DNA from: CAZQKE01 sp964593865
GTDB taxonomy: Bacteria > Chloroflexota > Anaerolineae > JAAYZQ01
Assembly (NCBI GenBank): GCA_964593865.1
Contig: CAZQKE010000090.1
Coordinates: 1-36,196 of the forward strand
DNA: 36,196 nucleotides
Direction: 5' to 3'
Positions 1-7,231 of the stretch are shown piece by piece (the stretch's first letter is position 1; every line of letters starts with the position of its first letter). The position numbers and the translations under genes are program-made. The notes under the pieces were generated by a model that saw only the letters and a program-made list of their open reading frames with translations, was not told the origin of the DNA and did no database searches.

Positions 1-1
1 A

Positions 2-385
2 TTGCTGCCGGAGGAGGTAGAAGTGCGCAGCCACGGCCGCGAAGGCTATGCCGTCGCCGAGGATAAAGGCGTCGTCGTCGCCGTGGACGTGAACATCACG
101 CCGGAGCTGGCCCGCGAGGGCTTGGCCCGCGACCTGGTGCGTCGCATCCAGACCATGCGCAAGGAGGCCGATCTGCAACTGACCGACCGCATCGTCGCCT
201 ACCTGGACGCCGCAGGAGAGCCGGTCGCCGCCGCCGAAGCGTGGGGTGACTATATCAAAGGGGAAACCCTCAGCGTTGACCTGGTGCTCGGTCCTTTGCC
301 CGCCGACCTGCTCCGCGTCGGGACCTTCAGATTGGGCGGCCGGTCGCTGACGCTGGGTATCAAAAAAGCGGAGCAGGTGCGCTGA
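2..385 (+). CDS. ileS: Isoleucyl-tRNA synthetase, C-terminal fragment (5' end outside window)
   Basis: This is the last 127 residues of a class I isoleucyl-tRNA synthetase, the cytoplasmic enzyme that charges tRNA-Ile. The segment ITPELAREGLARDLVRRIQ followed by TMRKEADLQLTDRI is the typical extreme C-terminal region of bacterial and archaeal-like IleS, after the anticodon-binding helical bundle. It continues to an in-frame TGA at 383-385. The catalytic HIGH and KMSKS motifs would lie upstream and cannot be seen, so the real start is off the left edge and the apparent first codon is not a start. A strong hairpin (406-457) follows and may end the transcript. The family assignment is confident; whether the full gene is intact cannot be judged. 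Confidence 0.9.
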   Translation: MLPEEVEVRSHGREGYAVAEDKGVVVAVDVNITPELAREGLARDLVRRIQTMRKEADLQLTDRIVAYLDAAGEPVAAAEAWGDYIKGETLSVDLVLGPLPADLLRVGTFRLGGRSLTLGIKKAEQVR

Positions 386-405
386 TGTTCCCGACTCCTT
401 GACCT

Positions 406-457
406 CACCGCCGAGACGCCGAGGACACAGAAGGCCGGTTTCGGTGTCTCGGCGGTG
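406..457. repeat. Long perfect hairpin (repeat family B), possible ileS terminator
   Basis: The arms at 406-421 and 442-457 (CACCGCCGAGACGCCG and CGGTGTCTCGGCGGTG) pair over 16 positions with a single G-U wobble, around a 20-nt loop. The sequence belongs to the 'accgccgagacgccgaggacacag' type of dispersed repeat seen again at 3985-4155, 23145-23221 and 36110-36141. It lies 20 nt after the ileS stop, so it could protect or end that mRNA, but no U-run follows it. A Rho-independent terminator is therefore not proved. Confidence 0.7.
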
Positions 458-474
458 TCATCCCTTTGTGATCC

Positions 475-1521
475 ATGCGCCGAATCGCTCCTCATTTGAT
501 CGTTGCCCTCTGCTCGCTCTATGCCGTCGCTATCGGCGCCTGGCAGGCGTTGCGCTTGCTTTGCGGCGACTGCCGATGGTGGCTCACCGCGGCCAACACC
601 TTCAGCCCGCATCTGTTCTGGCCTTTGGTAGCCCTGATCCCCTTGGCCTTGTTGAGCCGTCGTCGGATGGCCCGGATCGCCGTTGCCGCACCGACGCTTG
701 TCTTGGTCTTGCTCTACGGCGAACTGTTCCTCCCCCGCTTGCGGCCCGTCGACCGGACGCAAGGTCCGCAATTGCGGGTGATGACCCTCAATGTCTTTTA
801 TATCAACGATGATGGAGCCGCCGTCGAGCGGCTCGTTGAGGCCGAATCGCCCGATGTGATCTTTTTTCAGGAGCTGACGCCCCGCATCGCTGCCGACTTG
901 GAGGCCCGCCTGGGCGATAGTCATCCCTATCGTCTCCTCTTCCCTGCCGAAGGAACAACCGGCATCGGCTTTTTCAGCCGTTTTCCCCTGCATGGAGGCG
1001 GGTTGCTGCCCGATCCTGCCGAGGAGGCAGGGTGGTGGCGGCAAGGGGCACTGACCACTACCCTGGATTTTCGGGGGCAGCCGGTTGTCTTGCTGAACGT
1101 TCACGCGGTGCCACCGCCGTCGGATTTCTTCGGCTCGGGCTGGCGTTCCCATTTTGAGGCGATCACGCACTTGCGGGAGCAGGAGTTGGCCCTTTGGATG
1201 GGGTGGGTGGCCGATCAAAAGGAACCGCTGATCGCCGCCGGGGATTTCAACCTTGGCGATCAGAATGCCGGGTATCGCCTGGTGGCGGCCCATTTGCACG
1301 ATGCTTATCGGCAGGCCGGGTGGGGCTGGGGCCATACCTGGCAGGCGTATGCCAGTCGCTTTGCCGGGTTGCCCCTTTTCAAACGCATCGTGCGCCTGGA
1401 TTACATCTGGTATTCGGACCGATGGGAAGTGGTGGAGGCCCACGTCGCCCCCTGGGACGGCCAATCGGATCATTTGGCCGTGGTGGCGACGCTGCTGCTC
1501 GGAAACTTTGCGGGCAGATGA
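475..1521 (+). CDS. Membrane-anchored endonuclease/exonuclease/phosphatase (EEP) family protein
   Basis: 348 aa. The first ~90 residues form about three hydrophobic segments (LIVALCSLYAVAIGAW, LFWPLVALIPLALL, IAVAAPTLVLVLLYGELF). The rest is an EEP (DNase I/inositol phosphatase) domain. Visible core motifs are LRVMTLNVF (Asn of the first metal site), DVIFFQEL (catalytic Glu), AAGDFNLGD (Asp/Asn) and SDHLAVVATLLL (final Asp-His pair). All expected metal and catalytic residues are present, so a phosphodiesterase or phosphatase active outside the membrane is likely. The substrate (phospholipid, nucleic acid or sugar phosphate) cannot be told. The ATG at 475 has no good Shine-Dalgarno sequence; it was chosen because the hydrophobic N-terminus begins right after it. 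The gene ends 58 bp from the convergent metal ATPase gene. Confidence 0.85.
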   Translation: MRRIAPHLIVALCSLYAVAIGAWQALRLLCGDCRWWLTAANTFSPHLFWPLVALIPLALLSRRRMARIAVAAPTLVLVLLYGELFLPRLRPVDRTQGPQLRVMTLNVFYINDDGAAVERLVEAESPDVIFFQELTPRIAADLEARLGDSHPYRLLFPAEGTTGIGFFSRFPLHGGGLLPDPAEEAGWWRQGALTTTLDFRGQPVVLLNVHAVPPPSDFFGSGWRSHFEAITHLREQELALWMGWVADQKEPLIAAGDFNLGDQNAGYRLVAAHLHDAYRQAGWGWGHTWQAYASRFAGLPLFKRIVRLDYIWYSDRWEVVEAHVAPWDGQSDHLAVVATLLLGNFAGR

Positions 1522-1536
1522 ACAAAGGCCCGGCTG

Positions 1537-1570
1537 CAGGCCCAAAAAGAGCGGTTTGAGTCGTCGCCCC
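1537..1570 (-). repeat. Partial copy of dispersed repeat family A
   Basis: Between two convergent stop codons, this 34-nt stretch (starting CAGGCCC and containing GAGCGGTTTGAGTCGTCGCC) matches the end of the longer repeat at 4207-4294 (CAGGCCCGAAAGGAGCGACT then TGAGTCGCCGCC), allowing a few substitutions. It keeps only the GCGACT/AGTCGC-type hairpin part of the family. Confidence 0.55.
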
Positions 1571-1579
1571 TAACTTTTA

Positions 1580-3934
1580 TCATCGGTGGTCGCGGTAGCT
1601 CAGCAGGCGCAAGGCGTTGGCGACAACGATCAGTGTGCTTCCTTCGTGGAAGACGATGGCTATCCCGATCCCGGCCCGGCCGAACAGGGCAAAAGGGATC
1701 AACAGAGCGATGACTCCCAAGGCGACGACCAGGTTCTGGCGGATGATGCGCCGCGCCTGGCGGCTGAGGCCCACGGCAAAGGGCAGGCGGGAGAGATCGT
1801 CGGCCATGAGGGCCACATCTGCCGTTTCCAGGGCTACGTCGCTGCCCCCGGCCCCCATGGCGATCCCCACCGTAGAGGTCGCCAGGGCCGGTGCATCATT
1901 GACCCCGTCGCCGACCATGGCAACCCGCCCGTAGCGTTCCAACAGTTCCTGCACGGCGGCAACCTTCTCATCGGGCAGCAGGTTGGCCCGGTACTCTTCC
2001 AACCCCACTTGGCGGGCAATGGCTGCAGCCACCGGCTCGTTATCGCCGGTAAGCATGATCAGAGAGCGGATGCCCAGCCTCCGCAGCCGCTCCAGAGTCG
2101 GTCGCGCCGACTCGCGGGGTTGATCGGCCAGGCCGATGATGCCCAGAAAACGATCCCCCTCCTGGACGATCATGGTCGTTTGCCCTTTTTCTTCCAGGGC
2201 CTCCACCCGGCGCACGATCTCGTCGGGGACCGGTGGGCCGCCTTCGGCTTCAAACAGTTTGAGGTTGCCGATGCGCACCGTTTGCCCCTCCACTTCGGCC
2301 CGCACGCCCCGTCCTGTCACGGCTTGCAACTCGCCCACAGGGGGCAGATCGGTCAAGCCGGTGGCCTGGGCGTGGCGCACGATGGCCTGGGCCAGGGGAT
2401 GATTGGAACGGCTTTCCACCGCTGCGGCCAGGCGCAGCAGTTCACCCTCGTCGGTCCCGTCCAGGGGCAACAGGGCCGTCACTTCCGGCTTGCCCTGGGT
2501 GATGGTTCCCGTTTTGTCCAGGGCGATGGCTTGCAACGCGCCCAGGTTCTCCAGGTGGACGCCGCCCTTGATCAGCACGCCGTTGCGGGCCGCCTGCCCG
2601 ATCCCGGCCAGCACCGCCGAGGGGGTGGCGATGGCCAAAGCACAGGGTGACGCGGCGACCAGGATCGTCATCCCCCGCAAGAAAGCATCGGCCCACGGCA
2701 GCCAGCCCAGCAGCGGCGGCACCGAGATCACCAGCACGACGCCCACGAGCACGATGGGGACAAAGATCCGCCCAAAGCGGTCGGTAAACCGCTGGGTGGG
2801 CGATTTCTGGGCTTGGGCTTCTTCCACCATCTGGATCACGCGGGCCAGGGTGGTGTCTTTGGCCAGGCGCGTGACCTCAATCTCCAGGGTGCTGCCGCCG
2901 TTCACGCTCCCGGCGAAAACGTCATCACCCGGCCCTTTTTCCACCGGCACGCTCTCGCCGGTGATGGGACTCTGGTCCACCGCCGAGCGGCCGGCGAGCA
3001 CCCGCCCGTCGATGGGCAGCCGCTCGCCGGGCCGGACGATGACCACGTCGCCGCGCAAAAGTTCTTCCACGGGCAGTTCGGCCTCGCGGCCATCGCGCCG
3101 CACCCGCGCCGTCTTGGGTGTGATCTCGCCCAGGGCCTGGATGGCATGACGGGCGCGGTCCATGGCGCTGTGCTCCAGGGCATGGCCCAGGCTAAAGAGG
3201 AAAAGGAGCAGAGCTCCCTCCGCCCACTGGCCGAGGATGGCCGCGCCGACGGCCGCCACCACCATCAGGAAATCAATGTCAAAACGCAGGTGACGGGCTG
3301 CTTTGAGGGCGTGGCGGGTCACATCATATCCCCCGGCCAAATAGGCCAGGGCGTACAGGGCGATGGCTGCCGGATGGGGCAATCCCAAAAAGGTCTCACC
3401 CACAAAGCCCAGGGTCAAAAAGAGGCCGGAAAGAAGGCTCAGGGCCAGTTCCCAATTCTCGCGGAGCCGACTCTGGGGGACCTCATCCTCCTCCACGCCA
3501 TAGCCCAGGCTCTCCACCTGTCTGATGATCGCCTTGCGCTGCAGATGGGATGTATCGTATTCAATCCACATCTTTTCGGCGGCATAGTTGACCGAGACGC
3601 TCAGCACTCCCTCCATGCGGCCCAGGATGTGCTCAATGCTGAGGGAACAATCGGGGCAATCCATGCCGCTAAGGCGCAAGGTCTCGTGCCGGTAACGCTC
3701 GCTGACTTGCGCTCCGGCCTGCTCGGCCCAGCGCTGCACCTGGGCCAACGTCACCACATCGGGATCGTAGTGGATGCAGAACAGAGCCTGTTCCTGTTCA
3801 TGGTCTATGTGGGCCAGGAGCACCCCTTTGCGTTGGCCCAGCATTTCTTGCAAACGGATCACGCATTGGTCCTCCTCATCCGCCACTTCGGGCAGCAGAA
3901 GGGGGATGGACAGCCGCAGTTTGGATTCGCTCAA
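1580..3934 (-). CDS. PIB-4-type heavy-metal translocating P-type ATPase
   Basis: 784 aa. An inner-membrane pump that exports divalent metal at the cost of ATP. The start is the TTG at 3934, because AAGGAGG lies 8 nt upstream (3943-3949); an in-frame ATG at 3994 has no such site. The N-terminus holds two ferredoxin-like metal domains: the first lacks CxxC, the second has GMDCPDC (about residues 91-97). Then come the actuator TGES (~325), the membrane metal motif SPC (~429-431), the phosphorylation site DKTGTIT (~473), the SRSNHPLA motif, GDGVNDAP, and HEGST near the C-terminus (~763). SPC instead of CPC together with HEG(G/S)T is the PIB-4 signature (CoaT/PfeT/CtpD-like; Co, Fe or Zn). PIB-4 pumps usually lack N-terminal metal domains, so the pair here is unusual. 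It is probably controlled by the ArsR-type gene upstream, across a 331-bp repeat-filled gap. Confidence 0.92.
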   Translation of the reverse strand: MSESKLRLSIPLLLPEVADEEDQCVIRLQEMLGQRKGVLLAHIDHEQEQALFCIHYDPDVVTLAQVQRWAEQAGAQVSERYRHETLRLSGMDCPDCSLSIEHILGRMEGVLSVSVNYAAEKMWIEYDTSHLQRKAIIRQVESLGYGVEEDEVPQSRLRENWELALSLLSGLFLTLGFVGETFLGLPHPAAIALYALAYLAGGYDVTRHALKAARHLRFDIDFLMVVAAVGAAILGQWAEGALLLFLFSLGHALEHSAMDRARHAIQALGEITPKTARVRRDGREAELPVEELLRGDVVIVRPGERLPIDGRVLAGRSAVDQSPITGESVPVEKGPGDDVFAGSVNGGSTLEIEVTRLAKDTTLARVIQMVEEAQAQKSPTQRFTDRFGRIFVPIVLVGVVLVISVPPLLGWLPWADAFLRGMTILVAASPCALAIATPSAVLAGIGQAARNGVLIKGGVHLENLGALQAIALDKTGTITQGKPEVTALLPLDGTDEGELLRLAAAVESRSNHPLAQAIVRHAQATGLTDLPPVGELQAVTGRGVRAEVEGQTVRIGNLKLFEAEGGPPVPDEIVRRVEALEEKGQTTMIVQEGDRFLGIIGLADQPRESARPTLERLRRLGIRSLIMLTGDNEPVAAAIARQVGLEEYRANLLPDEKVAAVQELLERYGRVAMVGDGVNDAPALATSTVGIAMGAGGSDVALETADVALMADDLSRLPFAVGLSRQARRIIRQNLVVALGVIALLIPFALFGRAGIGIAIVFHEGSTLIVVANALRLLSYRDHR

Positions 3935-3984
3935 AATTCTATCCTCCTTGAGATTCGGACCGGTGGTCTTGAAAATGGCGGTTG

Positions 3985-4155
3985 GAACCGCCAAGACGCC
4001 AAGAGCGCGAAGGGTTTCTTACTTTTCCTTTGCGGCCTTTGCGCCTTTGCGGTTCAGATTTTGGAACCGCCAAGACGCCAAGAGCGCGAAGGTCTTTTTC
4101 TTTCCTTTGCGGCCTTTGCGCCTTCGCGGTTCAGATTTTGGAACCGCCAAAGCGG
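3985..4155. repeat. Two and a half tandem copies of inverted-repeat element (family B)
   Basis: Unit 1 (3985-4055) and unit 2 (4064-4132) both run from GAACCGCCAAGACGCCAAGA to GCGGTTC, and each is itself an imperfect inverted repeat (GAACCGC...GCGGTTC ends with about 22 of 29 positions complementary). A third copy starts at 4140 (GAACCGCCAAAGCGGG) and decays. The units are spaced about 79 bp apart. They fill most of the 331-bp gap between the arsR-like gene and the metal ATPase (3935-4265), in which I see no gene. Transcribed hairpins here could set the ratio of regulator to pump. Confidence 0.85.
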
Positions 4156-4206
4156 GCCGTCCACGAAGCGGACGCGAATACACGAATGCACGAATGCGCC
4201 CGGCCA

Positions 4207-4294
4207 CAGGCCCGAAAGGAGCGACTTGAGTCGCCGCCGTCCCCGGCGCGAGCCGCCGGGGATTTTCATCCTTGGCGGTGAGCCGGGGATCGGT
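4207..4294 (-). repeat. Dispersed repeat family A, most complete copy
   Basis: Read on the minus strand, this runs from CCGATCCCCGGCTCACCGCC to GGGCCTG. It contains two hairpins: CCCCGGC/GCCGGGG around 4241-4261, and the near-palindrome GCGACTTGAGTCGC. Other copies are at 1537-1570 (partial), 31629-31685 (inner hairpin missing) and 36146-36196 (cut by the window edge). It overlaps the 3' end of the arsR-like gene and supplies its last eight codons and stop. Just before it, 4170-4197 carries another common dispersed motif (ACACGAATGCACGAATG). Confidence 0.85.
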
Positions 4295-4664
4295 CCGCTT
4301 CCTCCAATCTCTCGTGACCGGTGTGTTCCCAGGCAAGGCGATACAGGTCGTGGACGTGTTCATCGGCCAGGGAATAGAAAACGTGCTTGCCCTCCCGTCG
4401 CTTGTGCACCAAGCCCAACTCCCGCAGCCGTCGTAACTGGTGCGAGACCGCCGACGCGCTCATCCCCAGGCAAGCGGCCAAGTCGCCCACGCACAGTTCC
4501 GTCTCGACCAGGGCGGAGATGATGCGCAACCGGGTCGGATCGGCCAGGGCTTTGAAGGTGCCGGACATTTCGGCGGCGCGGGCGTCGTCCACCAGGCTGC
4601 CCATAGCCCGGCGGACGCGCTTTTCATCAAAGGTGTCTTCCAAGCAACGATCCAGATCTGTCAT
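4266..4664 (-). CDS. ArsR/SmtB-family metal-sensing repressor, CzrA-like
   Basis: 132 aa winged-helix dimeric repressor. The recognition helix region reads LGMSASAVSHQLRRLRELGL and the wing reads KRREGKHVFYSL, as in ArsR/SmtB proteins. In the last helix D101, H103, H114 and H117 have the spacing (2, 11, 3) of the alpha-5 Zn/Co site of CzrA (D84, H86, H97, H100). The alpha-3 motif is ELCVGDLA, so only one of the two cysteines of CadC-type ELCVCD sensors remains. It should therefore respond to Zn or Co through the alpha-5 site, which agrees with the PIB-4 pump downstream. The C-terminal eight residues (RSPAHRQG) are encoded by repeat family A. The ATG at 4664 has no Shine-Dalgarno sequence; its short leader is occupied by the operator. 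Confidence 0.9.
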   Translation of the reverse strand: MTDLDRCLEDTFDEKRVRRAMGSLVDDARAAEMSGTFKALADPTRLRIISALVETELCVGDLAACLGMSASAVSHQLRRLRELGLVHKRREGKHVFYSLADEHVHDLYRLAWEHTGHERLEEADRSPAHRQG

Positions 4665-4680
4665 TTGAACGTCTATTCAA
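4665..4680. promoter_or_regulatory. Likely operator of the ArsR/CzrA-like repressor
   Basis: TTGAA-CGTCTA-TTCAA is a perfect inverted repeat with 5-bp arms and a 6-bp spacer, the core of SmtB/ArsR-family operators (TGAA-N6-TTCA). It lies between the -10 box and the start codon of the arsR-like gene. A second half-site (TTGAAC, 4681-4686) follows directly. Binding here would block transcription of the regulator and probably of the pump. Confidence 0.7.
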
Positions 4681-4696
4681 TTGAACGGTTGCTCAT

Positions 4697-4725
4697 ATGT
4701 TATCACAGAAGGTCTTTTGTGTCAA
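4697..4725 (-). promoter_or_regulatory. Sigma-70 promoter of the arsR-like gene
   Basis: On the minus strand: TTGACA (4725-4720), a 17-bp spacer, then TAACAT (4702-4697). Transcription should start near 4690, giving a leader of about 26 nt that contains the operator. The remainder of the gap up to the next promoter (about 4726-4888) shows only weak short hairpins and no credible gene. Confidence 0.65.
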
Positions 4726-4888
4726 ATGGAAGGCAGTGCACGTTCCCGGCTCATCACCGGAGGGGAGAATCCGGCTGCTCACCTTGCAGGCCGATCCGGT
4801 GCAGCGGGGTATCATTCCTCGGCGAGTCCCGCGCCTTCGCGGTGTGGAGCTCTGAATGTGCTTGTCCTGCAAATAGGGGGCATACCGG

Positions 4889-4917
4889 TTGTCAAGGGGT
4901 GCGCCTTGTTGTATAAT
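4889..4917 (+). promoter_or_regulatory. Sigma-70 promoter of the glycosidase/solute-binding operon
   Basis: TTGTCA (4889-4894), 17-bp spacer, TATAAT (4912-4917). The expected start of transcription is about 4924. That point coincides with an in-frame GTG, so either a leaderless start at 4924 or a start at GTG 4969 is possible. Confidence 0.75.
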
Positions 4918-4968
4918 CGGAGTGTGAGGAAAGACGGGGGGAGGCTACACAACCTGAGAAGGCATGGG

Positions 4969-6051
4969 GTGCGGGTTGCGTTGCTGCTGCTGGCCCTCCT
5001 GGCCGGGACGCCCATCTTTCCCCTGGTTGCCCTGGGACCGCAACAGACGGTCCACAGCATCAACCCCAAACTGGGCGTCCACACCCGCCTGACCGATGAG
5101 GTGGAACCCTGGAAGATCAAGCGCACGCTGGAGATGGTGCGCGAGATGGGGGCCTCTTGGATCGTGGAGTATTTCCCCTGGGCCTACTATGAACCCGCGC
5201 CGGGCAGTTTTGATTGGACCCATGCCGACCTGGTGGTGGACCATGCCCGCCGCCAGGGGCTAACCGTCGTCGCCCGGCTGGGCTTTGTCCCCCAATGGGC
5301 ACGCCCCGATCCGGCGGAATGGCCGACCACCTTCACCTACTTGGACCGGGAGCATTATGCCGCTTTCGCCGCCTATGTCGCTGCTTTTGTGGAGCATTTC
5401 CGAGGGCGGGTGGACCATGTGATCATTTGGAACGAGCCGAACCTGAGCCTGGAATGGGGCTATCGCCCGGTAGACCCCCAGGGCTATGCCGAGTTGCTGA
5501 GCGTCGTCTACCCCCAGGCCAAAGCCGCCAACCCCGATGTCATCGTCCTGGGGGGCGCGTTGGCCGCAACGCTGGCCCCCGTCGGCGACCCGGAGGGGAT
5601 GAACGACCTGGACTATTTGCGGCGGATGCTGGAGGCCGGTGCGGGTGAAGCGATGGACGGCTTGGCCGTCCACGCCTACGGTTGGGATCGGCCTGCCGAT
5701 GCGCCGCCCGACCCGGCGGTCGTCAACTGGCGGCGGACCGAGCTGCTCCACGAACTGCTGACCGAAGCGGGCTATGGTCATTTGCCCATCTATGTCACCG
5801 AAGGCGGTTGGAACGACCATCCCCGTTGGACCAAGGCGGTCTCCCCGGCGGCCAGGGCTGCCTTTACCATCCGCGCCTACGAGATGGCCTTGCAGGATTG
5901 GCCCTGGTGTCGGGCGGCCATCTTGTGGGCCTTTCGCTACCCCCGCCCGGCCAACACCTACCAGGACTATTTCACCTTTGTCACCACCGATTTCACCCCC
6001 AAGCCGATCTACTATGCCGTCCAGCAATACGCCCATGGGGAGGAACCGTGA
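4969..6051 (+). CDS. Secreted clan GH-A glycoside hydrolase-like protein
   Basis: About 360 aa. A signal-peptide-like segment (VALLLLALLAGTPIFPLVA) is followed by a TIM-barrel-like domain. VIIWNEPNLSLEW carries the Asn-Glu pair of the general acid/base, and PIYVTEGGWN supplies a candidate nucleophile Glu; both sit at the strand ends expected for clan GH-A (GH5/GH39-like). It should act on polysaccharide outside the membrane; the substrate is unknown. The start is uncertain: GTG 4969 has AAGG 6 nt upstream and begins the hydrophobic stretch, while GTG 4924 would be leaderless and add a basic n-region. The reading frame extends further upstream but beyond the promoter. Its stop overlaps the next gene by 4 nt (GTGA), so the two are co-translated. 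Confidence 0.8.
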   Translation: MRVALLLLALLAGTPIFPLVALGPQQTVHSINPKLGVHTRLTDEVEPWKIKRTLEMVREMGASWIVEYFPWAYYEPAPGSFDWTHADLVVDHARRQGLTVVARLGFVPQWARPDPAEWPTTFTYLDREHYAAFAAYVAAFVEHFRGRVDHVIIWNEPNLSLEWGYRPVDPQGYAELLSVVYPQAKAANPDVIVLGGALAATLAPVGDPEGMNDLDYLRRMLEAGAGEAMDGLAVHAYGWDRPADAPPDPAVVNWRRTELLHELLTEAGYGHLPIYVTEGGWNDHPRWTKAVSPAARAAFTIRAYEMALQDWPWCRAAILWAFRYPRPANTYQDYFTFVTTDFTPKPIYYAVQQYAHGEEP

Positions 6052-6842
6052 GCAAGCGATGGTGGATTGGCTTGGCGGCGGGCGCGATGCTCCTCGGCGC
6101 GGCCTTGTGGTTCCTGCTGCGCACCTTGCCGGAGGGGGTAGACCCCACCTGGGAGCGCATCGTCGCCACGGGCGAGTGGCGGGTGTGCACCGACCCCAGC
6201 TGGCCCCCCTTTGAGTTTGTGGATGAGGAGACGGGGCAGATGGTGGGGTTTGACCTGGACCTGGCCCGCTTGCTGACCGAGCGACTGACGCCGGGATTGC
6301 GGCTTCGGCTCGTCACCGTGGGCTTTGACGGCTTGTATGATGCCCTGCTGGCCGGTCGCTGCGACGCGGTCCTTTCCGCCTTGCCTTACGAGGAGCTGCG
6401 CGTTGAGGATGTGAGCTACTCGGTGGCCTATTTCAACGCCGGCCTGGTGCTCCTCACCCGTTGGGACGAAGCCGACATCGGGGAGCTAAAAGATGTCCGA
6501 GATCGTGTTGTCGGTGTGGAATGGGGCTTTGTGCCGGAAGGGGACCCCCGTCAGAAGGAATTTTTGCGCAACCTGGAGCTTCGCCGCTACGACACGGCGG
6601 AAGCAGCCCTGGATGCCCTGCGCAACGGCGAGGTGGATGCCGCCATCGTGGATCACATCACCGCCCTGACCTATCTGGGGGCGCATGACGGGCTGCGCTT
6701 GGTCGGCGAACCGATCTATGACGTGAACTATGTCATCCCCGTCCGGCCCGAAAGCTTCCGCCTGTTGCAAGAGATCAACCGGGTGCTGTTGGAGATGCGT
6801 CGGGATGGGACGCTGGAAATGTTGCAGGAGCGTTGGTTTTGA
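6048..6842 (+). CDS. Membrane-anchored solute-binding protein, family 3 (SBP_bac_3)
   Basis: 264 aa. The GTG at 6048 overlaps the upstream TGA and has GGGGAGG 4 nt before it. An N-terminal hydrophobic segment (IGLAAGAMLLGAALWFLL) without a lipobox cysteine serves as signal or anchor. The mature part starts GEWRVCTDPSWPPFEF and contains GFDLDLARLL, GRCDAVLSALPY, VGVEWGF and RNGEVDAAIVDH, the usual two-lobe layout of polar amino-acid binding proteins of ABC importers. No permease or ATPase gene is adjacent, so it may serve a distant transporter, or sense a ligand together with the glycosidase-like protein with which it is translationally coupled. Confidence 0.87.
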   Translation: MSKRWWIGLAAGAMLLGAALWFLLRTLPEGVDPTWERIVATGEWRVCTDPSWPPFEFVDEETGQMVGFDLDLARLLTERLTPGLRLRLVTVGFDGLYDALLAGRCDAVLSALPYEELRVEDVSYSVAYFNAGLVLLTRWDEADIGELKDVRDRVVGVEWGFVPEGDPRQKEFLRNLELRRYDTAEAALDALRNGEVDAAIVDHITALTYLGAHDGLRLVGEPIYDVNYVIPVRPESFRLLQEINRVLLEMRRDGTLEMLQERWF

Positions 6843-6868
6843 GCCTTCTCCACCGCCCGGCGTGTGAT

Positions 6869-6900
6869 AAAAAAAGAGGACGCAGCATTCGCTGCGTCCT
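6869..6900 (-). terminator. Rho-independent terminator of the csp-rbp operon
   Basis: Stem AGGACGCAGC/GCTGCGTCCT (6877-6886 with 6891-6900) with an ATTC loop. On the minus strand it is followed, one base after the stem, by seven U residues (A-run 6869-6875). The same stem lies just after the solute-binding-protein gene on the plus strand but has no U-run there. Confidence 0.85.
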
Positions 6901-6926
6901 TCCATTCCTGGGTGGGCCGACCGCTT

Positions 6927-7217
6927 CTACCAGCGGTAACGACGTGTGCCACCCCGTTGGTCTCGGTTGCTTTTGGGTTTGGCTTGATCTACCTTGATCT
7001 CGCGCCCGTCCACGACTCTGCCGTTCAATGCTGCCCGCGCCCGTTGGGCTGCTTCCTCCGTGGCCATTTCCACAAAGGCAAACCCCCGCGAGCGACCCGT
7101 ATAGCGGTCGGTGATCAGGTGCGCCGATTCGATCTCGCCGAACTCGGAAAACAGGGTGCGAAGCGTGTCCTCCGTCGTGTCGTAACTCAGGTTCCCGACG
7201 TAGAGGTTCCTACCCAT
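6927..7217 (-). CDS. RRM-domain RNA-binding protein
   Basis: 96 aa, one RNA-recognition motif. RNP2 is LYVGNL (~residues 5-10) and RNP1 is RGFAFVEM (~44-51), followed by a short basic tail (KSNRDQRGGTRRYRW). Stand-alone RRM proteins of this kind occur in cyanobacteria and other bacteria, where many respond to cold. GGAGG lies 4 nt before the ATG. The gene starts 14 nt after the stop of the cold-shock gene, so the two form an operon, and a good terminator follows. It is presumably an RNA chaperone; the RNA targets are unknown. Confidence 0.93.
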   Translation of the reverse strand: MGRNLYVGNLSYDTTEDTLRTLFSEFGEIESAHLITDRYTGRSRGFAFVEMATEEAAQRARAALNGRVVDGREIKVDQAKPKSNRDQRGGTRRYRW

Positions 7218-7231
7218 ACTACCTCCTACTG

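Noticed and set aside
3985..4155. Tandem units considered as a CRISPR array
   Set aside because: The units are long, self-complementary, with near-identical interiors and no unique spacers; no cas gene is present.
2813..4522. A 569-codon plus-strand frame running through the metal ATPase and repeats
   Set aside because: It crosses the ATPase gene in antisense, then tandem repeats and the arsR-like gene, with no protein features.
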